Positions 1 through 5,131 of a DNA stretch of 5,131 bases are shown here, one piece after another (the stretch's first letter is position 1; every line of letters starts with the position of its first letter). The DNA is taken from contig JAOAAM010000385.1 in assembly GCA_026418875.1 (NCBI GenBank), positions 1-5,131 of the forward strand, written 5' to 3'. Source of the DNA: Gemmataceae bacterium. GTDB taxonomy: Bacteria; Planctomycetota; Planctomycetia; Gemmatales; Gemmataceae. The notes beneath the pieces were generated by a model. That model had not been told where the DNA came from. It did no database searches and was given only the letters and a program-made list of their open reading frames with translations. Position numbers and translations under genes: made by a program.

Positions 1-1
1 C

Positions 2-34
2 TCGTCGGCAGCGTCAGATGTGTATAAGAGACAG
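2..34 (+). other. Nextera/Tn5 sequencing adapter (artefact)
   Basis: Bases 2-15 read TCGTCGGCAGCGTC and bases 16-34 read AGATGTGTATAAGAGACAG. Together they are the Nextera read-1 transposase adapter with the Tn5 19-bp mosaic end. This is library sequence, not genomic DNA, and true insert sequence begins at about base 35. The reading frame of the neighbouring minus-strand gene happens to stay open through the adapter, so an automatic gene caller would append false residues to that protein. Confidence 0.97.
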
Positions 35-1227
35 GCGAGCGCCTGGCCACTCTCAAACCACTCGACAATCGGCCGCAAACTCTTGACCTCGAAATAGTGA
101 TCGAAGACGTTCTTGACCGCTTCTGCCGCAATGCGGGTCAAGACCTTGTCCTCGTGCCCGTCGTCCTCCGTCAGCGTTAATTCGACCTTGCCCCGCGAAC
201 TCGGGAGCAAAGCCAGAAGGTCGCTGATCCGCGGGATGGCGGCCGCCTCACCGTGAGTCAGGCCCCGTCGCTCGGCATTGGAGACCAAATTCTCCATGTT
301 GGCGATCGACATGCGGACACTGACACCCGACTGTTGGTTGATGGCGGGGCTGGATCGAGCCACTCGCGCCATCTCCTCGACGATCTCACGCATGAAGCGT
401 GGCACGTGGACCTCGACCGCATCTCGCTCCCGCCACGCCTCGGCGTCGGTAATGGCCATCCCGATCTCCCGCGTCAGGGGATAGTGCGTGCGGATCACGC
501 TGCCGATGCGGTCCTTTAACGGCGTCACGATTCGGCCTCGATTCGTGTAATCCTCCGGATTGGCACTGAAGACCAAACACAGATCGAGCCGCAGACGCAC
601 CGGGAAGCCGCGAATCTGCACGTCGCGCTCTTCCAGGACGTTGAACAGGCCCACCTGAATTTTCGGTGCGAGGTCGGGAAGCTCGTTGATGCAGAAAATG
701 CCGCGATTCGCTCGGGGCACCAGACCATAGTGCATCGTCATCTCGTCGGAGAGATACCGGCCCTGAGCATGCTTGATCATGTCGATCTCGCCGATCAGGT
801 CGGCGATGGTCACGTCCGGCGTGGCCAGCTTCTCCAGATACCGTTCGTCACGACCGATCCAGTCGATCGGCGTCTCGTCTCCCCTCTCCGCGATCAGTTC
901 CCGGGCATAGCGACTGATCGGCGCGAAGGGGTCATCGTGGACTTCACTGCCAGCGACGATTGGGATCGCATCGTCCAAAAGCGACACGAGTTGACGAAGC
1001 ATGCGTGTCTTCGCCTGGCCGCGCAAACCTAGGAACAGCATGTCGTGACGCGAGAGGATCGCGTTCTGGATCTGGGGGAAGACGGTCTCCTCGTACCCGA
1101 GGATTCCGGAGAAGATCGGCTCGCCGGCGCGAAGCTTGCGGATCAGGTTCCGCCGCATCTCCGTCTTGACGTCCACCGTTCGGTAACCACTTGCTTTCAA
1201 CTCGCCGAGTGTCCGCGGTCGTTCCAT
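35..1227 (-). CDS. MoxR/ChlI-type AAA+ ATPase (magnesium chelatase-like), C-terminus missing
   Basis: This is a AAA+ ATPase of the MoxR/magnesium chelatase ChlI superfamily. The frame is open without a stop for 397 codons, then meets the adapter. Visible landmarks, counted from the ATG at 1227, are: an N-terminal helical stretch (TLGELKASGY, then LRAGEPIF); a Walker A motif GLRGQAKT at residues 67-74; a Walker B segment GIFCINEL around 176-183, with Asn where most relatives have Asp; sensor 1 in FSANPEDYTNRG, with Asn at 223; a candidate arginine finger at Arg240 in LKDRIGS; and a sensor 2-like arginine at 305 in SVRMS. The 1227 start is chosen because a CAGG element lies 7 nt upstream. An in-frame ATG at 1233 is the alternative. 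Relatives of this type are somewhat longer, so roughly the last fifth is probably lost. MoxR-type ATPases usually act as chaperones or remodellers with a von Willebrand A (VWA)-domain partner. Any such partner would lie beyond the left end. No bacteriochlorophyll genes are visible, so a true magnesium chelatase role is not supported. The gene diverges from the plus-strand genes. Confidence 0.92.
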
Positions 1228-1722
1228 CGTCATGCCTGAAGGATGGTAGGAAAAGCCGGTTTCGCAGCCCTGGTGTCCTTCATGATAGACATCCGCGCAG
1301 AAATAACCCGCAATGCCGTTCAGGTTGCCCGCCCGAGAGGATTGTGCGCGGTCGTGCCGAGCAACAGTCGGTTGACGATGGGGTGATTGCATGGCAGACA
1401 TGCGCATCGTCCGGCCGTCTTGCAGCGCGGAGGCACGATGGGAATTCAGGCGGGGCCGATGGCTTGCCGTAACTTGCAATCTGTCGTAGCGTTAGGCGCG
1501 AAGGCGAGATCGGACCGAGGGAAACGGGATTTTTCCTAGCAAGCCGCTTGCCGGGCTTGCGACGGATTCCTAAGAAGCGAATCGCTTGAGTTCTGATTCC
1601 CTGGAGAGACATCGCCGAACCTAGGTCGAGAACGTCGGATGCGTCGCACTCGACCCGACTGGGAGTCGCGGCGAGCGATGGTGATGCGACGCGAGGCTTT
1701 CTAGTCAGCGAGGGACAATTCC
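1228..1722. other. Non-coding divergent intergenic region, about 495 bp
   Basis: This stretch separates the minus-strand AAA+ ATPase from the plus-strand acidic-protein gene and should hold the control regions of both. I see no credible gene in it. A minus-strand frame that is open across 1280-1840 gives an Arg/Ser/Pro-rich product without domain-like features. Small inverted repeats are present: GCATG/CATGC at 1389-1403, GCAAGC/GCTTGC at 1539-1560 with a 10-nt loop, AAGCG/CGCTT at 1575-1587, and the larger structure at 1641-1692 listed separately. No promoter stands out. TTGCCG at 1548 with a weak TAAGAA at 1571 (17-nt spacing) is the best plus-strand candidate but is not convincing. Confidence 0.6.
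1641..1692 (+). promoter_or_regulatory. Compound inverted repeat / leader hairpin upstream of the acidic-protein gene
   Basis: Nested complementary arms are visible. GCGTCGCA (1641-1648) pairs perfectly with TGCGACGC (1685-1692). CTCG (1649-1652) pairs with CGAG (1672-1675). CGACT (1656-1660) pairs with AGTCG (1664-1668) around a GGG loop. The result would be a 52-nt stem with a 3-by-3 internal loop and a 9-nt bulge on the 3' side. It ends 17 nt before the GAGGG ribosome-binding site (1710-1714) of the next gene. That position would suit a leader-RNA structure or an operator. It could also be a terminator-like stem read from either strand, but no T-tract follows it. Its function is unknown. 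Confidence 0.4.
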
Positions 1723-2127
1723 ATGTTGTTTGCAGGAGCTTCGCAGGAACCGGCCCGGATGCTGCCGGGCGAGGCAGGTCCATGGTGGCTGCCCGAGTGG
1801 CTCCGCGCCGCAGCGAGCTCGCCCCATTGCGCCAAGTCACGCGACGACGATGAAGACGAAGACGAAGAAGGCGACGACGAAGAGGACGAAGACGAAGACG
1901 ACGAGGACCTCGACGACGACGACGATCTCGATGACGACTTCGACGACGAAGACTTCGACGACGAAGATGACTTCGACGACGAAGACGACTTCGATGATGA
2001 GGATTTCGACGAGGACGAAGACTTCGACGACGAAGACTTCGATGACGAAGACCTCGACGAGGACGATGACGACCTCGACGACGAGGACGAAGACGAAGAC
2101 GAGGATGAGGAGGAAGACGACGAGTGA
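1723..2127 (+). CDS. Hypothetical protein with phenylalanine-punctuated poly-Asp/Glu tail
   Basis: This 134-residue protein is not one I can assign to a named family. Residues 1-40 form a short head containing GPWWLPEWLRAA (19-30) and one Cys (36). There is no clear signal peptide or membrane segment. Of residues 41-134, 82 of 94 are Asp or Glu. The rest are Gly50 plus eleven Phe/Leu at 63, 69, 73, 78, 84, 90, 95, 101, 106, 111 and 118, a spacing of 4-7 residues. The tail should be disordered and extremely acidic, with spaced aromatic side chains. The frame is supported by the repeat itself: the variation is mostly GAC/GAT, GAA/GAG and Asp/Glu exchange, which is silent or conservative here but would change residues radically in other frames. 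The start is supported by GAGGG at 1710-1714, 8 nt before the ATG. Such tails may bind divalent metals or basic proteins, or mimic nucleic acid, but nothing in the sequence decides between these. The head is less certain than the tail. Confidence 0.68.
   Translation: MLFAGASQEPARMLPGEAGPWWLPEWLRAAASSPHCAKSRDDDEDEDEEGDDEEDEDEDDEDLDDDDDLDDDFDDEDFDDEDDFDDEDDFDDEDFDEDEDFDDEDFDDEDLDEDDDDLDDEDEDEDEDEEEDDE
1936..2055 (+). repeat. Degenerate in-gene repeat encoding DFDDE-type units
   Basis: The DNA is a run of imperfect 15-18 bp units of the form GAY TTC GAY GAY GAR, in frame with the acidic protein (residues 72-111). Copies are recognisable from the recurring TTCGACGACGAAGA core. Differences between copies fall largely at third codon positions or insert one extra Asp codon, which changes the unit from 5 to 6 residues. 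The wider tract (about 1843-2124) is so depleted in T-starting codons that several reading frames on both strands are open across it. That produces false Ser-rich, Val-rich and Thr/Lys-rich frames. Confidence 0.75.
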
Positions 2128-2243
2128 CGTCGGTCGTTGCTGGGAAGGCCGCCTCGCCTTGATCTTCGGGAGCCGCGGAACTTCATCGAGCCAAACGTCC
2201 AAGCGATGGGTGACTTGCCCGCCGAGGGAGCATGGATCCCTCG

Positions 2244-2272
2244 TTGCGTCCCGTGGTGGATGCCGTTATATT
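2244..2272 (+). promoter_or_regulatory. Sigma70-like promoter for the TPR gene
   Basis: TTGCGT at 2244-2249 and TATATT at 2267-2272 are separated by exactly 17 bases. The -10 box matches the TATAAT consensus at 5 of 6 positions and the -35 box at 3 of 6. Transcription would begin near 2279, giving a leader of about 64 nt before the ATG at 2343. The promoter lies downstream of the earlier in-frame ATG at 2232, which argues against using that ATG as the start. This is the clearest promoter-like element I found in the window. Confidence 0.5.
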
Positions 2273-2342
2273 CACTACTGGAGTGGACGCTCGGCGAAGC
2301 GCCGGCGTCTTGACGGACTTCAGTTGTTGTCCGGGGGAAGTC

Positions 2343-2777
2343 ATGGCCAACTCGAGCAACCGTCCGCAGCAGCGTCCTGCCTCGGCCTCGCGGGTGCCGA
2401 CTTTGGCTGAACTCGCCGAGAAATCGCAGTTGGATTTTGAATTGGAGTTTTTTGGCGGCATCCTCGAATTGGTTCCGGATTACGTCGATGTGTTGCGCGT
2501 CCATGCCAGCAACCTGACCTTGAAGGGCCGGTACGAGGAAGGCATGGCGGCCGACCAACGCCTGATCCAGCTTCGGCCCAAGGATTACGTCGCCCACTAC
2601 AACCTGGCGTGCAGCTACGCCCTGATGAATCAGCCGGACGAGGCGATCAAAACGTTGCGTCGGGCCGTCGAATTGGGGTATCGTGACTTCCGCTACATGA
2701 AACAGGACCGTGACCTGGAGTCGATCCGCCGCGACCCACGTTTTAAGCAACTGCTCCGCGAATTCGAGAATCGCTAG
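2343..2777 (+). CDS. Small tetratricopeptide repeat (TPR) protein
   Basis: This 144-residue soluble protein looks like a TPR scaffold or adaptor. Residues 1-20 are polar and probably flexible (Asn, Gln, Pro, Ser). A helix-forming segment follows (LAELAEKSQLDFELEF, 21-36). Two TPR units can be read. The first spans about 46-79, with GRYEEGMAADQRLIQLRP at its second helix. The second spans about 80-113, with YNLACSYALMNQPDEAIKTL carrying the Leu/Ala/Tyr/Pro pattern of the family. The C-terminus (DRDLESIRRDPRFKQLL, 122-138) is a pattern often seen at the end of TPR arrays. The start at 2343 is preferred over the in-frame ATG at 2232: GGGGGAAG lies directly upstream, a promoter lies between the two, and the extra 37 residues look non-coding. 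There is no signal peptide or membrane helix. TPR domains mediate protein-protein contacts; the partner is unknown. It is followed by a 102-bp gap before the CoA-transferase genes on the same strand. Confidence 0.88.
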   Translation: MANSSNRPQQRPASASRVPTLAELAEKSQLDFELEFFGGILELVPDYVDVLRVHASNLTLKGRYEEGMAADQRLIQLRPKDYVAHYNLACSYALMNQPDEAIKTLRRAVELGYRDFRYMKQDRDLESIRRDPRFKQLLREFENR

Positions 2778-2830
2778 AGCGTCGGGTGCAGCTCGTCGCC
2801 TCCGAACGTGTTCACGCTTCATGAGGGTCT

Positions 2831-2856
2831 CGGCGAGGGTGGCCTGTGCCTCGCCG
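2831..2856 (+). promoter_or_regulatory. Perfect 8-bp stem-loop between the TPR and CoA-transferase genes
   Basis: CGGCGAGG (2831-2838) and CCTCGCCG (2849-2856) are perfectly complementary around a 10-nt loop. The stem ends 23 nt before the ATG of the alpha-subunit gene. No T-tract follows, so it is not a standard intrinsic terminator. It could be an attenuator, a leader structure limiting translation of the downstream gene, or a chance repeat in GC-rich DNA. Confidence 0.35.
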
Positions 2857-2879
2857 GCAGGCATTCGTGAGTCGGCGTC

Positions 2880-3914
2880 ATGACATCTCTGGCCGGCCGG
2901 GGCGAACTGTTCGTTGATCCGTCGACTCGGCTATGCCGTGAGGCCTTCGCCGCCAAGTCACGCTCCCTGACTCCGAAGCTCACCTCCGTCGCCCAAGCCG
3001 TCCGCGAGTTGATTCACGACGGCGACTATCTCGCCATCGGCGGATTCGGGACCAATCGGATCCCCACTTCGGTCGCCCATGAAATCCTGCGTCAGGGGAA
3101 GCAGAACCTCTCCTTTGCTGGCCACACCGCGACCCACGATTTCCAGATCCTCGCTGCGGGAAACCTCACGGGGCGGGGGCGGACCTTGGCCCGAGTGGAC
3201 AGCGCCTACATCGTCGGTTTGGAAGCGCGGGGACTGTCCCCACATGCCCGCCGCGTGATGGAATCGGGTGACGTGGTGGTGACGGAGTGGACGAACTATG
3301 CGTTGGCCGTGCGATTGCAAGCCGCCGCGATGGGCGTTCCCTTCCTACCGTCGAAAACCATGCTCGGCACCGACACCTTCGAGCGCAGCGCGGCGCGAGT
3401 CATCGAGTGCCCATTCACGAAGGAGCGGTTGGTCGCCCTGCCGGCCTTATCGCCGGATGTCGCCGCCATCCACGTCCACGAGTCCGACGTGTACGGGAAC
3501 TGCCGCATCCGAGGCACCACCGTCGCCGACCTCGATCTCGCCCGTGCGGCCCGGCGAGTCATCGTCACCTGCGAGCGGCTGATCCCGCATGAGGAAATCC
3601 GCCGTGAACCGCATCTCACGTCCATCCCCTTTTTCTGCGTCGATGCGGTGTGCGAAGTTCCCTTCGGCAGCTACCCCGGGAACATGCCCGGCGAGTATTT
3701 CTCCGATGAGCGGCACCTGAAACAGTGGCTCGAAGCCGAAAAGACGATCGAGGACCACCAGAAGTTCCTGGAACATTTCATCTTCAGTAGCCGGGACTTC
3801 ACGGAATACCTCGACAAATGCGGCGGCCTGAGGCGCATGCAAGAGCTTCGCCAGCAAGAGTGGCTGCTCCAGCACAGGTCGGTCGGGACTCCGGCAGGCG
3901 GAGACCGTGTCTAG
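2880..3914 (+). CDS. Class I CoA-transferase, alpha subunit (glutaconate CoA-transferase subunit A-like)
   Basis: This 344-residue protein is the alpha half of a heteromeric class I CoA-transferase, which moves CoA from an acyl-CoA donor to a free carboxylate in the cytoplasm. The core begins with LTSVAQAVRELIHDGDYLAI (34-53). It then shows GGFGTNRIP (54-62), the Gly-rich start of the fold; a PFLPSKTMLGTD segment (154-165); DVAAIHVHESDVYGN (193-207), typical of these subunits; and a C-terminal part with VIVTCERLIPHEEIRREP (227-244) and CVDAVCEVPFGSYPG (253-267), which resembles the GctA-type branch. The family members I recall are about 320 residues. The extra length here is a roughly 30-residue N-terminal extension plus a few C-terminal residues. 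No other ATG start exists before the core, although the ribosome-binding site at 2880 is weak. The beta-subunit gene follows after 34 bp. Substrate is not predictable. The related IpdA subunit of actinobacterial steroid-ring degradation belongs to the same superfamily. Confidence 0.88.
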   Translation: MTSLAGRGELFVDPSTRLCREAFAAKSRSLTPKLTSVAQAVRELIHDGDYLAIGGFGTNRIPTSVAHEILRQGKQNLSFAGHTATHDFQILAAGNLTGRGRTLARVDSAYIVGLEARGLSPHARRVMESGDVVVTEWTNYALAVRLQAAAMGVPFLPSKTMLGTDTFERSAARVIECPFTKERLVALPALSPDVAAIHVHESDVYGNCRIRGTTVADLDLARAARRVIVTCERLIPHEEIRREPHLTSIPFFCVDAVCEVPFGSYPGNMPGEYFSDERHLKQWLEAEKTIEDHQKFLEHFIFSSRDFTEYLDKCGGLRRMQELRQQEWLLQHRSVGTPAGGDRV

Positions 3915-3948
3915 TTGCTGACGATCGTCCGAGGCGAGGCACATCACC

Positions 3949-4722
3949 ATGACCTACAACGCCATCGAGTTGATGATCTGTGCCGCCGCCAATGCGCTGG
4001 AGGACAACAAGTTGGTCGTCGTGGGCACGGGCATCCCTTGTGCCGTGGCCATGCTGGCCCAGCGGACGCATGCCCCCAACCTCACCATCATGTTTGAGGC
4101 GGGAGGCGTCGCGCCGATCCTGCCGACCATGCCGATCAGCGTGGGCGATTCCCGCACTTTCCATCGGGGAATCATGGCGACGAGCATGGCCGAAATCATG
4201 CAGTTCTGCCAGCGAGGGATGGTCGATTACACCTTCCTGGGGGGGGCACAGATCGACGCCTACGGCAACCTGAATTCAACGGTGATCGGCGATTACGAAC
4301 GACCGAAGGTTCGCCTCCCCGGCAGCGGCGGTGCCTGCGACCTTGCTTCGTTCTGCTGGCGTACTCTGGTCGTGACGAAACATGATCGACGGCGTTTCGC
4401 GAAAAGGCTCGATTTTTTGACGACGCCCGGTTACCTGACGGGTCCGGGAGCGCGCGAGGCGGCGGGGCTGCCGCCCAACACTGGCCCCTACCGCGTCATT
4501 ACGGACTTGGCGGTGATGGGATTCCACCCGCAGTCGAAAAGAATGCAGGTTCTATCACTGCACCCCGGGGTATCGTGGGACATGGTGGCGGCGGCGACCG
4601 AGTTCGAGTTGCACTGGGCCGACACGCCCGTCCAGACTCCCGCCCCCACCGCTGAGCAATTGGCCATCCTGCGTGAGGAAGTGGATCCGCATCGCTACAT
4701 CTTGGGCCGAGCGCTGGCATAA
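3949..4722 (+). CDS. Class I CoA-transferase, beta subunit (glutaconate CoA-transferase subunit B-like)
   Basis: This 257-residue protein is the beta partner of the subunit just upstream and is the expected length for the family. Landmarks are VVVGTGIPCAVAMLAQ (23-38) near the N-terminus, then FEAGG with Glu50. Glu50 lines up with the glutamate that forms the covalent acyl-CoA intermediate in Acidaminococcus glutaconate CoA-transferase (Glu54, from memory). Next come FLGGAQIDAYGNLNST (96-111), GSGGA (125-129), and a C-terminal part with VLSLHPGVSWDMVAAAT (201-217) that recalls IpdB-type proteins. IpdB, as I recall it, lacks the catalytic glutamate and works in a hydrolytic ring-opening enzyme, so keeping Glu50 favours a true transferase. 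A GAGGCGAGG element (3931-3939) sits 9 nt before the ATG, and the 34-bp gap implies co-transcription with the alpha gene. Neighbours do not reveal the acid substrate. Confidence 0.9.
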   Translation: MTYNAIELMICAAANALEDNKLVVVGTGIPCAVAMLAQRTHAPNLTIMFEAGGVAPILPTMPISVGDSRTFHRGIMATSMAEIMQFCQRGMVDYTFLGGAQIDAYGNLNSTVIGDYERPKVRLPGSGGACDLASFCWRTLVVTKHDRRRFAKRLDFLTTPGYLTGPGAREAAGLPPNTGPYRVITDLAVMGFHPQSKRMQVLSLHPGVSWDMVAAATEFELHWADTPVQTPAPTAEQLAILREEVDPHRYILGRALA

Positions 4723-4811
4723 TCCCTTGAAGGCGGGTTGCCCGTCCACCGAGATGTGCCCGCGCCGTTGCGTCCGTCTTCCTCACCGTCTCTCACTCAA
4801 GGAACCCTTGC

Positions 4812-5114
4812 ATGCAACACTCACCCCGATTCCTGGCCCTAGTCGAGGAAGCCCGCCGACAAATTCGCGAAACCACTGTCGGCGAGGTCTATCAGCGCTT
4901 GCAAGCCGGCGAGAAGCTCACCCTCATCGACGTGCGGGAAGAGAGCGAGTTCGCCAAGGACCACATCCCTGGCGCGATCCACCTGGGCAAGGGGATTATC
5001 GAGCGGGACATTGAGAAGACCATTCCCGACACGTCGCAGGAGATCATCCTGTACTGCGGCGGAGGTTATCGCAGTGCTCTGGCCGCCCTCAACCTGCAAC
5101 GCATGGGATACACC
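4812..5114 (+). CDS. Single-domain rhodanese (sulfurtransferase), truncated by the right-hand adapter
   Basis: The first 101 residues of a rhodanese-like protein are present; the remainder lies beyond the contig end. The fold signature LIDVREESEFAKDHIPGAIHL occupies about 38-58. The active-site loop CGGGYRS occupies 82-88, with Cys82 as the persulfide-forming cysteine and Arg87 in the usual CxxGxR position, so the domain appears catalytically competent. The loop size fits single-domain rhodaneses of the GlpE/PspE size class. An N-terminal helix of about 35 residues precedes the domain and there is no signal peptide. AGGA at 4800-4803 lies 8 nt before the ATG. The gene follows the beta-subunit gene by 89 bp on the same strand and may be co-transcribed, but no functional link to CoA transfer is visible. 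Residues after Thr101 would come from adapter sequence and should be discarded. The physiological sulfur donor and acceptor are unknown. Confidence 0.9.
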
Positions 5115-5131
5115 CTGTCTCTTATACACAT
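5115..5131 (-). other. Nextera/Tn5 mosaic-end adapter (artefact)
   Basis: Bases 5115-5131 read CTGTCTCTTATACACAT, the reverse complement of the Tn5 mosaic end used in Nextera libraries. Read from the right end on the minus strand, it gives a false frame beginning with the residues Met-Tyr-Lys-Arg-Gln, a known signature of adapter-contaminated protein predictions. Genomic sequence stops at about 5114. Confidence 0.97.

Noticed and set aside
730..1032. Plus-strand open frames across the AAA+ ATPase region
   Set aside because: They lie opposite a continuous minus-strand frame carrying Walker A, Walker B and sensor motifs in the correct order.
1280..1840. Open minus-strand frame of 186 codons in the divergent intergenic region
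   Set aside because: The product is rich in Arg, Ser, Pro and Leu with no recognisable motif, it overlaps the start of the acidic gene, and it has no convincing ribosome-binding site.
2145..2160. AAGGC/GCCTT hairpin after the acidic gene as a terminator
   Set aside because: The stem is only 5 bp and no T-tract follows, so it is not distinguishable from chance.
1837..2202. Minus-strand Val-rich frame that looks like a hydrophobic membrane protein
   Set aside because: It is a shadow of the acidic repeat: GTC/GTT/ATC codons arise opposite GAC/GAT. It has no supporting start signal.
2232..2342. Earlier in-frame ATG extending the TPR protein by 37 residues
   Set aside because: The extension overlaps a promoter-like element at 2244-2272 and contains non-coding-looking sequence. 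The ATG at 2343 has a purine-rich ribosome-binding site directly upstream.
1730..2410. Plus-strand Thr/Lys-rich frame resembling a histone H1-like basic protein
   Set aside because: Variable repeat positions fall at second codon positions in this frame (Thr, Lys, Met, Arg swaps), whereas they are silent or conservative in the acidic frame. The frame also continues into the TPR gene out of phase.
1701..2864. 387-codon minus-strand frame with a long poly-Ser tract
   Set aside because: It is the antisense of the Asp/Glu repeat and of the TPR gene. The Ser run comes from TCG/TCT/TCC codons read opposite GAC/GAA, and the remainder is antisense to a clear TPR protein.
4730..4750. GGCGGG/CCCGTC hairpin after the beta-subunit gene as a terminator
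   Set aside because: It is a short stem with a G-T wobble, a 3-nt loop and no T-run. The rhodanese may simply be part of the same transcript.
35..5114. Defence island, CRISPR array, insertion sequence or integration site
   Set aside because: Both strands were read. No repeat-spacer pattern, transposase, integrase, terminal inverted repeats or tRNA was found. The genes look like ordinary housekeeping or metabolic genes plus one unusual acidic protein.
4839..5129. Minus-strand 96-codon frame at the right end
   Set aside because: It starts inside adapter sequence, giving the Met-Tyr-Lys-Arg-Gln artefact signature, and runs antisense to the rhodanese gene.

Overview
The window is one short metagenome- or genome-type contig whose two ends are not biological. 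Bases 2-34 match the Nextera transposase read-1 adapter, and bases 5115-5131 match the reverse complement of the Tn5 mosaic end. The true insert is therefore about 35-5114, and both terminal genes are cut by library or assembly artefacts. The insert is GC-rich with GC-leaning codon use. The gene content suggests a member of the Planctomycetota: a MoxR/ChlI-type AAA+ ATPase of the 'magnesium chelatase-like' kind, a short TPR protein with a DPRF-type C-terminus, and a small protein with a long poly-Asp/Glu tail. That assignment is inference from general protein style. No rRNA or marker gene is present, and no tRNA was seen.

Layout. On the minus strand, 1227 to 35 encodes most of the AAA+ ATPase; its C-terminus is lost at the left junction. 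A non-coding region of about 495 bp follows, between divergent genes, and contains a compound inverted repeat at 1641-1692. On the plus strand, 1723-2127 encodes a 134-residue protein whose last 94 residues are almost all Asp/Glu, with Phe or Leu inserted every 5-6 residues over much of the tail. A recognisable sigma70-like promoter at 2244-2272 precedes a 144-residue TPR protein (2343-2777). Next come two adjacent genes for the alpha and beta subunits of a class I CoA-transferase related to glutaconate CoA-transferase (2880-3914 and 3949-4722). The last is a single-domain rhodanese (from 4812), cut by the right-hand adapter after its active-site loop.

How the genes fit together. The two CoA-transferase subunits are almost certainly co-transcribed and form one heteromeric enzyme. 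The beta subunit keeps the glutamate expected to be catalytic, so it should be a genuine transferase. Its substrate cannot be read from the sequence. The rhodanese lies 89 bp downstream on the same strand and may belong to the same transcript, but no functional link is visible. The TPR gene appears to have its own promoter. I do not see a defence system, CRISPR array, mobile element or biosynthetic cluster. The most unusual items are the phenylalanine-punctuated polyacidic protein and the structured region ahead of it.
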